Assembly: GCF_004151455.1 (NCBI RefSeq)
Contig: NZ_PRLK01000004.1
Span: forward strand, 1 to 64,000
Direction of reading: 5' to 3'
Length of the DNA stretch: 64,000 nucleotides
Origin: Candidatus Nanogingivalis gingivitcus
Lineage (GTDB): Bacteria > Patescibacteriota > Saccharimonadia > Saccharimonadales > Saccharimonadaceae
How positions within the stretch are numbered: position 1 is the first letter of the stretch; each line of letters starts with the position of its first letter. The position numbers and the translations under genes were made by a program. Of the stretch, positions 16,613-25,489 are shown piece after piece. The notes below the pieces were generated by a model. It was not told the origin of the DNA and did no database searches. It saw nothing but the letters and a program-made list of their open reading frames with translations.

Positions 16613-17782
16613 TTAAGATATTTTAATTATATCTAAAATAATTATCAATAAAGAAAGACCCATCAAGAATAGAAAACCATAGCCATTAATTTTTTCTTCA
16701 ATTTCCGCAGTTAAAGGTTTCTTTAAAAGCTTACGAAATATAAATGTCTGCAACCATCTACCACCATCTAATGCCGGAATAGGTAAAACGTTCATACAAG
16801 CTAAGGATAATGATATTATTGCCATAAGTAATAATATGGTGTCTAGCCCAGATTGAGTAGCTTGAGGAAAAATTTGACCAATAATCATTACTGGTCCAGC
16901 TACACCCTCCCCTGCTTTACTAATTTGTTCATTTGCTTTCTGTTCTAGATTTTTCCCACCAACAACTTTATTATAAAGCCCCGTAAAGAGATTGCTTACC
17001 ATATCCCCTAAAGTCTTAAAGGTCTCCCCTGTTAATTGAAAAGTAGTGCAAACACCTACAACTGGAGCAGACCAAGTTGAATAAATTTTTTCGCCAGTTT
17101 TAGTTGTTGCAGTACCTAAAAAGCCTTTACCGTCAGCATTATCTTTACGAACATGGACTCTTTTTATAAGTTCATTATTATTACGTTTTATTTTAAAATC
17201 TATATCCTTGTCTACATTATTCTTTGCTAAAATACTAATTTGCTCAGGGTTTTCTATTTTTTCACCATTAATAGCCAGGATCCGATCACCCTTTTCTAAG
17301 CCAGATTCTTTAGCTGGCATACCATCTTTCAAGTTAGTTATCGTAATTTCACCACCTATGATCTTAGCATCTTCCTTGATATAAAACTGATTAGGTATTA
17401 GCTTAGGTAAACCTACAATAGCTAGAATAGTAAAAATAACTATAGAGACTAGCCAGTTCATTATAACGCCAGCGAATAAAATTTGTGTTTTACCCCAAAA
17501 AGTAGCCTTGCCGTAATCTCCTTTTTTATTATCGCTATCGTGTTCCCCTTGGAGTTTTACGAAACCACCTAGTGGTATCCAGTTAATAGAAACTTTGGTG
17601 CCTTTAGGAAGAACTTTATTAGTCTTAGTTTTAAAACTCCAAACATTAGGTGGGAAGCCAATTCCAAATTCTTCTAATTTAACACCATTGTGCTTAGCAG
17701 CTAATGCATGCCCTAACTCATGAAGAGCTACTAAAATAGTTAGAACTATTAATCCAACTATTATTCCTATTATTAAATTCAT
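16613..17782 (-). CDS. rseP: Site-2 zinc metalloprotease RseP
   Basis: Intramembrane protease that cuts membrane-bound regulators or leftover signal peptides. HELGH is at residues 21-25 in the first helix; one PDZ domain occupies about 140-210 (ITNLKDGMPAKESGLEKGDR); the third zinc-ligand motif NVLPIPALDGG is at 331-341. Its start overlaps the uppS stop by 4 nt (ATGA). This matches the usual uppS...rseP order, but cdsA and dxr, normally between them, are missing. Confidence 0.96.
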   Translation of the reverse strand: MNLIIGIIVGLIVLTILVALHELGHALAAKHNGVKLEEFGIGFPPNVWSFKTKTNKVLPKGTKVSINWIPLGGFVKLQGEHDSDNKKGDYGKATFWGKTQILFAGVIMNWLVSIVIFTILAIVGLPKLIPNQFYIKEDAKIIGGEITITNLKDGMPAKESGLEKGDRILAINGEKIENPEQISILAKNNVDKDIDFKIKRNNNELIKRVHVRKDNADGKGFLGTATTKTGEKIYSTWSAPVVGVCTTFQLTGETFKTLGDMVSNLFTGLYNKVVGGKNLEQKANEQISKAGEGVAGPVMIIGQIFPQATQSGLDTILLLMAIISLSLACMNVLPIPALDGGRWLQTFIFRKLLKKPLTAEIEEKINGYGFLFLMGLSLLIIILDIIKIS

Positions 17783-18495
17783 TTTTTGCTATCCCCTCCC
17801 ATTCTACGGTCACGTTTTTGATAATTTAATAAAGCTTTTTCTATATCTTCATCTTTCATATCTGGCCAAGGCTTATCTAAAAACAGCATTTCTGAATAAG
17901 CCATTCGCCATAGCTGAAAGTTAGAAATTCTTTGTTCACCTGAAGTGCGAATCATTAAGTCTACTGCTGGCACTTCTGGTGTATACAAATTTTGTTCAAA
18001 TAATTTACTATCAATATCATCTATAAGTAATTCGCCACTTTGTACTTTTTGAGCAATTTTACGCGTAGCCTCAATTATTTCAGTTTGTCCACCATAATTA
18101 AAGCATAAACATAATGTGCCACCACTATTACCACTGGTTAACTCTTCTGCCTTATTAATTATTTCTACTAACTTTTTAGAAACTTTATTTTTACGATCGC
18201 CAGAAAAAAGTACTTTTATATTGTTTTTATGAAGATCTTGAATTTCCTTACTGAAATATCTCTCAAAAAGTTTCATTAAATAGCTAACTTCTTCATTAGA
18301 ACGATTCCAATTTTCAGTAGAAAATATATATGCGCTAACATATACTACGCCTTCATTAAAGCACTTCTTAATTATTTTTTTAAGAACATTAAAACCCTCT
18401 TCGTGCCCTTTTAATGTATGCAAATTTCTAGCCTTAGCCCAACGCCTATTGCCATCAACAATAAGGCCAATATGATTTGGAATTTTATTGTTCAT
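17779..18495 (-). CDS. uppS: Isoprenyl transferase (undecaprenyl diphosphate synthase)
   Basis: cis-Prenyltransferase making the C55 lipid carrier for cell-wall and surface glycan synthesis. The catalytic DGNRRWA motif starts at Asp14; further conserved segments are FSTENWNRS and DLMIRTSGEQRISNFQLWR. 238 aa is standard. Follows frr by 8 nt and overlaps rseP by 4 nt, so it is in one transcription unit. With no dxr nearby, the isoprenoid precursors may come from another route or from the host. Confidence 0.97.
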   Translation of the reverse strand: MNNKIPNHIGLIVDGNRRWAKARNLHTLKGHEEGFNVLKKIIKKCFNEGVVYVSAYIFSTENWNRSNEEVSYLMKLFERYFSKEIQDLHKNNIKVLFSGDRKNKVSKKLVEIINKAEELTSGNSGGTLCLCFNYGGQTEIIEATRKIAQKVQSGELLIDDIDSKLFEQNLYTPEVPAVDLMIRTSGEQRISNFQLWRMAYSEMLFLDKPWPDMKDEDIEKALLNYQKRDRRMGGDSKK

Positions 18496-18503
18496 TATTA
18501 AGA

Positions 18504-19058
18504 TTAAACCTTCATTATTTCAGCTTCTTTAGATTTGAACATCTCATCAATCTTAGCTGAAAAATCTTTAATTTGGCTATCTATATTTTTTTCAATGCCT
18601 CTAAGGTCGTCTTCTGTAATAGTTTTATCTTCTTTAGCTTTTTTTGCATGTTTTAACACATCTTGACGAATATTACGTAAAACAATTTTAGCATTTTCTA
18701 CTTTTTCACTAGTTTGTTTTACTATTTGGCGTCGCCTTTCCTCAGTTAATGGTGGAACTGGTACGCGTATTAAACGTCCATCATCACTAGGGTTAAAGCC
18801 TAAACTTTGATCATTACGAATAGCTGCTGAAATAGTAGCTATATTATTAACATCAAAAGGTGTAACAAGTATCATACCAGCTTCAGGTGCAGTTATATTA
18901 GAAACTTGATTTAATGGCATTTTAGTACCGTAAACTTCAACATGTACGCTATCAAGCATTGATGGATGCGCTCTACCTGTACGCACTTTCTTTAGTTCAC
19001 TAGCAAAATGATCAATAGCTTCATTCATTTTTTGGTTGTAAATATCTGTATCAAACAT
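18504..19058 (-). CDS. frr: Ribosome recycling factor
   Basis: tRNA-shaped factor that splits post-termination ribosomes with EF-G. Conserved KVRTGRAHPSMLDSV, ITPFD-like VTPFDVNNIATISAAIRN and RLIRVPVPPLTEERRRQIVK stretches are present; 184 aa is standard. AAGGAGTTTT precedes the ATG. It is the first gene of frr-uppS-rseP here; the typical upstream pyrH is absent and an oppositely oriented unknown gene lies in its place. Confidence 0.98.
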   Translation of the reverse strand: MFDTDIYNQKMNEAIDHFASELKKVRTGRAHPSMLDSVHVEVYGTKMPLNQVSNITAPEAGMILVTPFDVNNIATISAAIRNDQSLGFNPSDDGRLIRVPVPPLTEERRRQIVKQTSEKVENAKIVLRNIRQDVLKHAKKAKEDKTITEDDLRGIEKNIDSQIKDFSAKIDEMFKSKEAEIMKV

Positions 19059-19165
19059 AAAACTCCTTTTATATATATTTTACTACAGTTGAAGCTTTTT
19101 GTCCCCCTTGATTTAAAGTGTAAAATATTGTAAAATATTATTTATAAAAATAGTACATTAATAAT

Positions 19166-19223
19166 ATTTTACTTCCGCAAATTGTTTTGTAAATATTTAA
19201 AAAACAATTTGCGGAAGTAAAAT
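19166..19223. repeat. 23-bp perfect inverted repeat in a divergent promoter region
   Basis: Left arm 19166-19188 and right arm 19201-19223 are exact reverse complements, separated by 12 nt. The arms contain ACTTCCGCAAATTG / CAATTTGCGGAAGT, richer in G+C than the surroundings. It lies between frr (minus) and the 222-aa gene (plus), both reading away, and neither side has a clean T-run, so it is not an ordinary terminator. An operator or an RNA structure in the 5' region is more likely. Confidence 0.85.
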
Positions 19224-19257
19224 TCTAGCTTATATTATTGGAAAGTAGGTACAACCT

Positions 19258-19926
19258 ATGAAAGCAAACACAATGTGTAGTCCAGCTTCTTTACTCGATA
19301 CTAGCTCAGCTAAACTTAAGTATAATGAGCATGAAGTAGCCTATGCTTCTGACATCTTTAAAAGAATAAAAGAATTTATTGCTCAAAAAAATCATGTAAC
19401 TAGCTTTGAGCTAACGGATATGTACGAAAAATCAGTCTTATCTATCAGTTTTATAGAAGCTTATAGGCTTGGCTGGAAAGAGTTTGATCAAGGAGACTTA
19501 TTTGAATTTCGCCGTAGAGAAGAACTCTCACAGTTATACTACAGTGAGAAAAACGGAGAAAAAACTATTAACTTTGTTTTTTTAAAAAAGTTTAAAAACG
19601 AAAAAAAGCCAAAAAAGACAAGAGAGTTTAGTTGCAGTGAAAAAAGAGCTACTACCTTTTTTGAAATAGTTAAAGAAGAAGTACAATTAGCTATAGATAG
19701 CCTACCAGATAGCGAAGTTGCTATTCTTAATAAAAATATTAAGGACGGCATTGGGTATACAGTATATGTAAATCTTAGTAGTTACGATCTTACGATTGCT
19801 CAAAATTTTAAGGATTTAAAGCTACGCTACCCTTCAATTTTTAATGAAATAGGAATAATAAGAACCGTTCCTTCTGGAAAAAACCGTTATAAAGTTGCTG
19901 TACTTATCTTCAATACTCAATTATAA
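19258..19926 (+). CDS. Hypothetical 222-aa protein in the rpsB-frr gap
   Basis: Unrecognised soluble protein. The first half is helical with an aromatic-rich centre (YRLGWKEFDQGDLFEFRRRE); a very basic stretch (KKFKNEKKPKKTREFSCSEK) separates it from a second, more beta-like half (about 140-222). No signal peptide or membrane segment. The basic linker hints at nucleic-acid contact, but this is a guess. It lies on the opposite strand between the conserved tsf and frr genes, downstream of the 23-bp inverted repeat, and has its own terminator. Confidence 0.7.
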   Translation: MKANTMCSPASLLDTSSAKLKYNEHEVAYASDIFKRIKEFIAQKNHVTSFELTDMYEKSVLSISFIEAYRLGWKEFDQGDLFEFRRREELSQLYYSEKNGEKTINFVFLKKFKNEKKPKKTREFSCSEKRATTFFEIVKEEVQLAIDSLPDSEVAILNKNIKDGIGYTVYVNLSSYDLTIAQNFKDLKLRYPSIFNEIGIIRTVPSGKNRYKVAVLIFNTQL

Positions 19927-19934
19927 GCTTTTTC

Positions 19935-19957
19935 ATGCCACTCCTTAGGGGTGGCAT
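19935..19957 (+). terminator. Terminator of the 222-aa gene
   Basis: ATGCCACTCC arm pairing with GGGGTGGCAT (one G-U), 3-nt loop, followed by TTATTATT. Confidence 0.75.
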
Positions 19958-20027
19958 TTATTATTGACTTTTATAGTAAATTATGTTAATATATTAAAGT
20001 ATAATTACAAAAACAAAAAGGAAACAA

Positions 20028-20351
20028 ATGACAAAAACTAAAAAAAATCTAGCTTCAGAGAAGCGTTTTAAAAAGATAATTGCTTTAACTAAAAAATATG
20101 ATTTAAACTTTTATGATGAATTAACAAATCAAAACTATAGCCTAAAAATTGAGATTAACCCTAGTAAAAAAGAATTAACTCGTATTATATTACCTACAGA
20201 GAATAATTTCTTTAAAGGGGTAGAATATAGTGAAAAAGTTCAACTTAAAGAACTTGCAAACGGTAGATGGACAAAAAATTACACGCTAAATTTGGTACTG
20301 GTGCAAAAGAACTTTTTGGCGTTACTGAGCTTAATGAGAACAGTGATTTAG
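20028..20351 (+). CDS. First reading frame of a split/frameshifted small gene
   Basis: 107-aa frame with AAGGAAAC Shine-Dalgarno and a basic N-terminus (KTKKNLASEKRFKKIIALTK). It appears natural up to about codon 83 (KELANGRWTK). After that the +0 frame becomes unlike the rest (LNLVLVQKNFLALLSL) while the -1 frame continues smoothly for another 60 codons. The switch point is A6 at 20273-20278, read in frame as ACA AAA AAT, that is, a slippery A-AAA-AAT heptamer. The joined product would be about 144 aa. Function unrecognised. It may be programmed frameshifting, transcriptional slippage, a decayed gene or a one-base sequence error. Confidence 0.55.
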   Translation: MTKTKKNLASEKRFKKIIALTKKYDLNFYDELTNQNYSLKIEINPSKKELTRIILPTENNFFKGVEYSEKVQLKELANGRWTKNYTLNLVLVQKNFLALLSLMRTVI

Positions 20352-20461
20352 AGGCTAGAGATATAAGAATTATTGCTTTTGTAGATGATTTTTTAAGTAA
20401 ATTAGCAGAAAATTCTATCCATACTACTCCACTACTATTAAAACCATCAATTAAGGCGTAA
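20267..20461 (+). pseudogene. Second (-1) frame of the same small gene
   Basis: Open in the -1 frame from before the A6 run to the stop at 20459-20461, encoding KKLHAKFGTGAKELFGVTEL and a helical C-terminus. Taken with the previous frame it makes one continuous protein. An internal ATG exists at 20267, but no clear Shine-Dalgarno is spaced for it, so separate initiation is less likely than frame switching. It ends just before a strong terminator. Confidence 0.5.
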
Positions 20462-20462
20462 T

Positions 20463-20496
20463 AAAAAATAATCCCTCTCTAGAGGGATTATTTTTT
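20463..20496. terminator. Bidirectional terminator between the split gene and tsf
   Basis: Arms AAAAAATAATCCCTCT / AGAGGGATTATTTTTT, T-run on both strands, between convergent genes. Confidence 0.85.
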
Positions 20497-20516
20497 ATTT
20501 AATTGCTAGATAGCTC

Positions 20517-21113
20517 TTATTCTGTTACGCCTAACTCAATGCGTGAGAACTGACGAATCACGATATTCTCACCAAGTTTAGCAATAGCTTCTTTTCGGAA
20601 TTGTTCAACTGTCTTAGAATCATCCATAATGTAGTTTTGAGAAAGTAATACTTTTTCAGCAAAATATTTCTTAACCTGTCCATCTACAATTTTAGCAGCA
20701 ATATCAGCTGGCTTACCTTCTTTAGCTATACGCTCTTCAGCTTCAGATTTAACGCGTTCAAGCTCTTCAGCAGGAATATCCTCTTCACTAGCGTAAACTG
20801 GGCTCATAGCAGCAATTTGCATAGCAATTTGATGAGCAAATTGTTTGAAATCTTCAGTTCTTGCTACGAAATCAGTTTCGCAGTTAACTTCAACTATAAC
20901 ACCAATACGTCCACCGTGAACATAAGCTTCCACTAAGCCTTCACGTGCTTCCCTATCGCCTTTCTTTTCAGCTTTAGTTAAGCCTTTTTTACGTAGAGCT
21001 TCTAAGGCTTTATCAAAATCACCATTAGCTTCAAGTAAAGCTTTTTTAGCATCAGATAAACCAAGACCTGTCAATTCTTTTAGTTTTTTAATTTCTTCAA
21101 TAGAAACTGCCAT
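20517..21113 (-). CDS. tsf: Elongation factor Ts
   Basis: Nucleotide-exchange factor for EF-Tu. N-terminal UBA-like module (KELTGLGLSDAKKALLEANG), the conserved CETDFVAR segment contacting EF-Tu, and a single shortened core; 198 aa matches the short bacterial form. It follows rpsB by 36 nt on the minus strand, the universal rpsB-tsf pairing. Confidence 0.97.
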   Translation of the reverse strand: MAVSIEEIKKLKELTGLGLSDAKKALLEANGDFDKALEALRKKGLTKAEKKGDREAREGLVEAYVHGGRIGVIVEVNCETDFVARTEDFKQFAHQIAMQIAAMSPVYASEEDIPAEELERVKSEAEERIAKEGKPADIAAKIVDGQVKKYFAEKVLLSQNYIMDDSKTVEQFRKEAIAKLGENIVIRQFSRIELGVTE

Positions 21114-21149
21114 TTCTTCCTCCTTAGATTAAAATTTCATAATTTTGAA

Positions 21150-21842
21150 TTACTTTTCGCTATTAGCTTCACGAACAGCTTCGGCTACGTAATCTAGTAA
21201 TAGTTGTACACCTTTAATTGCATCATCATTAGCTGGAATTACGTAGTCAATACCATCTGGATTCACATTAGTATCAACTAAAGCAACAACAGGAATGTTA
21301 AGCACCTTAGCTTCACGAATAGCGTTAGCGTCAGCAATAGCATCAGTAACAAATACAATACCAGGGCGTCCCATTAAATCTTTAATACCACCATAACGTG
21401 TATTTAAAGCCTCAATTTCTTCAGCATAACGTTGAACTTCAAGTTTAGAATAGCGTTTTGCTAATTCACCAGTCGCCATACGTTTTTCTAGAGTTTTCAA
21501 CTTCTTAATTTGTTGGTTAATAGTACCTGAGTTAGTTAACATACCACCTACCCAACGCTCAACAACATATGGTTGATTTACAGATTCAGCAGTTGTACGT
21601 ACAGCTTCTTTGCTTTGTTTTTTAGTTCCAACAAAAAGAACTTTTTTGCCACTTTCAACTGTTTTTGTAATAACAGGTAAAGCTTTTTCAAGAGCTTCAA
21701 CTGTTTTTGTCAAGTCAATAATATGGCTATCTTGCCTCTTACTATGAATGTAAGGTGCCATTTTTGGGTGCCAACGAGATGTTTTGTGTCCAAAATGAAC
21801 TCCAGCTTCAAGCAGTTGCTTGATATCAATTTTTACAGACAT
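21150..21842 (-). CDS. rpsB: 30S ribosomal protein uS2
   Basis: Small-subunit ribosomal protein. QLLEAGVHFGHKTSRWHPKM at the N-terminus, WVGGMLTNSGTI, and the VDTNVNPDGIDYVIPANDDA signature near the C-terminus are diagnostic. 230 aa. AAGGAG precedes the ATG. It heads the rpsB-tsf unit. Confidence 0.98.
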   Translation of the reverse strand: MSVKIDIKQLLEAGVHFGHKTSRWHPKMAPYIHSKRQDSHIIDLTKTVEALEKALPVITKTVESGKKVLFVGTKKQSKEAVRTTAESVNQPYVVERWVGGMLTNSGTINQQIKKLKTLEKRMATGELAKRYSKLEVQRYAEEIEALNTRYGGIKDLMGRPGIVFVTDAIADANAIREAKVLNIPVVALVDTNVNPDGIDYVIPANDDAIKGVQLLLDYVAEAVREANSEK

Positions 21843-21954
21843 TTATAACTCCTTTGTCTCTACTCATAAAATAATTTTAGGAATTTATTATGAGTTGTTT
21901 CATTAATTTATATTACCTTACTATTATATCAAATATCTTACTATTAATCAATAA

Positions 21955-21982
21955 AAAAGCCCCTTATCATAAGGAGCTTTAG
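21955..21982 (-). terminator. Terminator upstream of rpsB
   Basis: AAGCTCCTTAT / ATAAGGGGCTTTTTT hairpin (one mismatch) on the minus strand, ending the 125-aa membrane protein gene; TATAAT for rpsB lies shortly after it. Confidence 0.7.
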
Positions 21983-21983
21983 G

Positions 21984-22361
21984 TTAAAAAAACCAAGCTA
22001 TATAGAAAGAGAGAGAAATAAACGCTATAATGATACATAGTATAATCGTATATAAAGAAAGCATTACTTCCATATAAACTCTTAAGTCTATTCCCTCGGA
22101 ATCTATAATGCAAACTTTCGTTTCCGGATGGACTTTTGCTTCTTTTATGTTTTTTATAAAAACCTTAACTGGAAAACCGTCGTCATCAATAAATACACAA
22201 TAAAATATTAGTAGTGCAAAAGCTAAAAAAAATATAGCTACGGATAATCTTATTCCATTAATAAAGAGGGAAATCAAAGATATAATACCAAAAATCCATT
22301 TACCTACTGTTGTATTCTTTTCGCGAAAGTTTGGGCCATTTGGGTTAAAATTAGATTTCAT
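21984..22361 (-). CDS. Hypothetical membrane protein, 125 aa
   Basis: Unrecognised. Two to three membrane segments: about 22-58 (WIFGIISLISLFINGIRLSV and the following stretch) and 97-124 (VMLSLYTIILCIIIAFISLS), with a short polar loop between containing KVFIKNIKEAKVHPETKV. A GGAGG-type ribosome site precedes the ATG. It lies between a PNTG surface protein gene and rpsB, each with its own terminator. No function can be assigned. Confidence 0.65.
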   Translation of the reverse strand: MKSNFNPNGPNFREKNTTVGKWIFGIISLISLFINGIRLSVAIFFLAFALLIFYCVFIDDDGFPVKVFIKNIKEAKVHPETKVCIIDSEGIDLRVYMEVMLSLYTIILCIIIAFISLSFYIAWFF

Positions 22362-22429
22362 AATTTTAACCTCCTTTCTAATGTGCTAGGCTTTAATATC
22401 CTATTTTGTTATATAGATATTATAAAACA

Positions 22430-22458
22430 AAAAATACCATTTGTAAATGGTATTTTTT
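22430..22458 (-). terminator. Terminator of the PNTG protein gene
   Basis: AAAAATACCATTT / AAATGGTATTTTT hairpin with a 2-nt gap, T-run on the minus strand. Confidence 0.8.
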
Positions 22459-22476
22459 AGTGCTTTTAAAAACTAT

Positions 22477-23127
22477 TTAGTTATGTTTTTTAATATAAAC
22501 AGTAGCTACAGATAGTATGCTTGCAATAAAGCTAGCAATAATACCTACATCCGTTTTTTCAACAACGCCTATACCTGTATTAGGTGCTTGGATATTAGTT
22601 TTTTGAGGAGTAGTGATATTATTAGCTACTACATTTTCTGTTTTTTTATGATTTTCTGGAGCAATAACTACTGGGTTTGAGTTTACGCCATCCTCTTTTT
22701 TTGGTGGATTATTATTGGTGTTAGTATTATTAACGGTAGTATTGTCTACATTAGAGTTATTATTTATATTAGTATGATTTTCTAGTTCATTAATTCTAGC
22801 ATCTACTATTGCTAGTAATTTATCTATAAGATTAAAACTCTCATCAATTGTCATAATATCATCTGCTGATAGTTTATCTGCTACCTTAACTTTAAAGTCC
22901 ATCACCATTTGTTTTATTTCAATAAGCTCTTCTTTGTACAATTTAACTTTTTGAATATCTGTTTCTTTCTTAATATTTTTCATTGATTCTGCAAGATCAT
23001 TAAAAAATTCTTCATTAATAATATCTGCTGCAGAAACATTATTATCACTCGCATAAACATTAGCGTTTATTACCATATTAACTGTAAATAAAGCCATAAC
23101 AGCCAATATAATAGCTTTCCTATTCAT
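22477..23127 (-). CDS. Secreted surface protein with APNTG-TM tail
   Basis: 216-aa protein with signal peptide (1-26, ending NANVYA), a helical acidic domain (about 30-115), an Asn/Thr-rich spacer (NNNSNVDNTTVNNTNTNNN), then APNTG near 181-185, a membrane helix and a short KKHN tail. Same architecture as 11359-11691, with PNTG replacing LPXTG. It is probably displayed on the cell surface; whether a sortase-like enzyme cuts it is unknown, and no sortase is in the window. Confidence 0.78.
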   Translation of the reverse strand: MNRKAIILAVMALFTVNMVINANVYASDNNVSAADIINEEFFNDLAESMKNIKKETDIQKVKLYKEELIEIKQMVMDFKVKVADKLSADDIMTIDESFNLIDKLLAIVDARINELENHTNINNNSNVDNTTVNNTNTNNNPPKKEDGVNSNPVVIAPENHKKTENVVANNITTPQKTNIQAPNTGIGVVEKTDVGIIASFIASILSVATVYIKKHN

Positions 23128-23263
23128 TTATTTAAAATTCCCTTTCATATTTTTATTACTACAACATAAATGTATATTAATTGCAACTAATTTGCAAGCA
23201 GTAGCGTTTTGTTTTATAATATTTATTTACTTTTTAAAATTGATATGGTAGAATATTAGGGAT

Positions 23264-23584
23264 ATGAAAAAGAGTTTACATCCAACCAACTATCGCTTTG
23301 TCGTATTTAGCGACGAAGTGGCTGGATTTGCTTTCTTGACTCGCTCAACAGCAGATTCAAAAGAAACTATAAAATGGGAAGACGGCAACGAATACCCACT
23401 TGTAAAAGTACATATTTCAAGTGCTTCACACCCATTCTTTACAGGTGAAGAAAAGATTATCGACACCGAAGGCCGTGTTGATCGCTTCAAACGTGCACAA
23501 GAAATGGCAGCAGCTCGCAAAGAAGCTTTAGCTAATAAAGCTAAAAAACAAGCAGCAGAAAAAGCTAAAAAATCTGAACGATAA
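23264..23584 (+). CDS. rpmE: 50S ribosomal protein bL31 (type B)
   Basis: [20 protein letters not shown], then [20 protein letters not shown] are the type B bL31 signatures; the CxxC zinc pair of type A is absent. The protein is 106 aa, extended by a Lys/Ala-rich C-terminal tail of about 30 residues. A TAGAAT box ends 9 nt before the ATG, so the mRNA is nearly leaderless. rpmE-prfA-prmC order is conserved, here with ung inserted on the other strand. Confidence 0.96.
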   Translation: MKKSLHPTNYRFVVFSDEVAGFAFLTRSTADSKETIKWEDGNEYPLVKVHISSASHPFFTGEEKIIDTEGRVDRFKRAQEMAAARKEALANKAKKQAAEKAKKSER

Positions 23585-23598
23585 AGTATCGCCAGAAG

Positions 23599-23624
23599 AA
23601 ATGCCCCAACTAGGGGCGTTTTAA
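23599..23624 (+). terminator. rpmE terminator
   Basis: GCCCC (23603-23607) / GGGGC (23613-23617) stem followed by a short T-run; short but G+C-rich. Confidence 0.6.
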
Positions 23625-23685
23625 TTATTTGTACAATAAGTTACTATTTTAGAGATATTGTTTCTTATATTGCCCCTCTTTTTAT

Positions 23686-24345
23686 TTACCAATTAATTTC
23701 ATCCTGACTGTTTTTTTGTAAAAACTCATTTGTTTTAGAAAAAGGTTTCGATCCAAAAAAACCACGATGAGCTGATAAAGGTGATGGATGCGAGGTTTCT
23801 ATTTTAAGATGTATAGGGTTAGTTATTATTTTCCCTACTTTTTGTGCGTGTGATCCCCACAACAAAAAAACTAGTGGTTTATCTAAATTGTTCAATACTT
23901 TTAGGATATTCTCGGTAAACTCCATCCATCCTATATTTGAATGGCTTGCAGGCTTCCCTTTTTCGACACTCCATGACGTATTCATTAAAAGAACTCCCTG
24001 CCTTGCCCATCTTTCTAAATTACCGCTTTGCGGTAATTCTTTAATCCCTATATCTTCTTTAAGCTCTTTAAAAATATTTTGCAGACTGGGCGGAATCTTA
24101 ACCCCTTCTTTAACGGAAAAACTCATTCCATGGGCTTGGCCTTCTCCGTAGTATGGGTCTTGCCCTATTATTACAACTTTAACTTTACTCAGTGGACATT
24201 TTTGAAAACAAGAAAACATTTCTTTACGCAAAGGGTAAATATTTTTAACTGTTCGCTGACGGTCAACATATTGCATAACCTTTTTAAAATAGGGTTTCTT
24301 AGCCTCATCTTCAATGACCTCACGCCAACTACTATAGTTGTTCAT
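23686..24345 (-). CDS. ung: Uracil-DNA glycosylase
   Basis: Removes uracil from DNA (family 1 UDG). GQDPYYG at 61-67 carries the catalytic Asp63, and HPSPLSAHRG at 186-195 the catalytic His; 219 aa is normal. On the minus strand TATAAT (24352-24357) lies exactly 6 nt before the ATG with no Shine-Dalgarno: a leaderless mRNA. It is divergent from prfA, whose start is only 67 nt away. Confidence 0.97.
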   Translation of the reverse strand: MNNYSSWREVIEDEAKKPYFKKVMQYVDRQRTVKNIYPLRKEMFSCFQKCPLSKVKVVIIGQDPYYGEGQAHGMSFSVKEGVKIPPSLQNIFKELKEDIGIKELPQSGNLERWARQGVLLMNTSWSVEKGKPASHSNIGWMEFTENILKVLNNLDKPLVFLLWGSHAQKVGKIITNPIHLKIETSHPSPLSAHRGFFGSKPFSKTNEFLQKNSQDEINW

Positions 24346-24412
24346 ATAAATATTATAGCACTCCTCCCCTTCTTTTAAAAAAGGTTATTTACTGTTATAA
24401 TATAGGTTATAT

Positions 24413-25486
24413 ATGCCAAAAATCGACTTAAATTTAAAAGAATTAAAACAAGAATATAGTGATATTCGTGATTTTTTAAGTACACCAACAGCTTATTCTA
24501 GTCCAGATTTTTCTAACAAAAATAAACGCTTTTCAGAACTAGAAAAGATTATTGAAACTGGCGAGAAAAGAGAAAATCTTGAAAAAAATATAGCAGAAGC
24601 TAAGGAAATTATCGCAAGTGGAGATAACGAACTTAGTGAATTAGCTAAATTAGAAATTGCAGAAAATGAAGAAGCTTTAGAAGCCTTAGAAGATGAGCTT
24701 TTTGTTATGCTAACCCCTAAAGATCCTAATGATGACAAAAACGTAATTGTGGAAATTCGTGCAGGAGCTGGTGGAGATGAGGCTTCGTTATTCGCTGCTG
24801 AACTATTTAGAATGTACTTAAGGTATTGCGAAAATAATGGCCTTAAAACTGAATTAATGAACGAAAGTGCTAACGATGCAGGAGGGTATAAGGAAGTTAT
24901 TTTTGGTGTTAAGGGAGATAGTCCTTATTCAAAATTAAAATTTGAAAGTGGAGTACACCGTGTACAGCGTATACCTGCAACAGAATCCCAAGGAAGAATC
25001 CATACTTCCACAGTTACTGTGGCAGTACTGCCTGAAGCAGAAGAAACAGAAATTGAGATTAACCCTAATGATCTAAAAATTGATGTTTACCGCAGTGGTG
25101 GACATGGTGGACAAAGTGTTAATACCACGGACTCGGCAGTCCGTATTACCCACCTACCTACAGGTATGGTAGTAACAAACCAAGATGAAAAATCACAAAT
25201 TAAGAATAAAGAAAAAGCTTTAAGCGTTCTTAGGGCAAGATTACTGCAAGTTAAAATAGACGAGGAAAATGCTAAATTAACTGCAGAAAGACGAAGTTTA
25301 ATTGGCTCTGGTGATCGTTCCGAAAAAATACGTACTTACAATTTTCCCCAAGATCGTATAACTGATCATAGAATAGGATATTCTCGTAGTAATATACCAG
25401 CTGCTATGAATGGCCAAATAAATGATCTTGTAGAAAATTTGCACGCTTATGAATTAGAGCTTTTAGCTAAAAATGCATCAAATTAA
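24413..25486 (+). CDS. prfA: Peptide chain release factor 1
   Basis: Terminates translation at UAA/UAG. The codon-recognition PAT tripeptide is at 188-190 (RF1 type) and the GGQ peptidyl-hydrolysis motif at 232-234; 357 aa. TATAAT ends 11 nt before the ATG, so the leader is at most a few nt. Followed after 3 nt by prmC, whose product methylates the Gln of GGQ. Confidence 0.98.
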   Translation: MPKIDLNLKELKQEYSDIRDFLSTPTAYSSPDFSNKNKRFSELEKIIETGEKRENLEKNIAEAKEIIASGDNELSELAKLEIAENEEALEALEDELFVMLTPKDPNDDKNVIVEIRAGAGGDEASLFAAELFRMYLRYCENNGLKTELMNESANDAGGYKEVIFGVKGDSPYSKLKFESGVHRVQRIPATESQGRIHTSTVTVAVLPEAEETEIEINPNDLKIDVYRSGGHGGQSVNTTDSAVRITHLPTGMVVTNQDEKSQIKNKEKALSVLRARLLQVKIDEENAKLTAERRSLIGSGDRSEKIRTYNFPQDRITDHRIGYSRSNIPAAMNGQINDLVENLHAYELELLAKNASN

Positions 25487-25489
25487 AAT

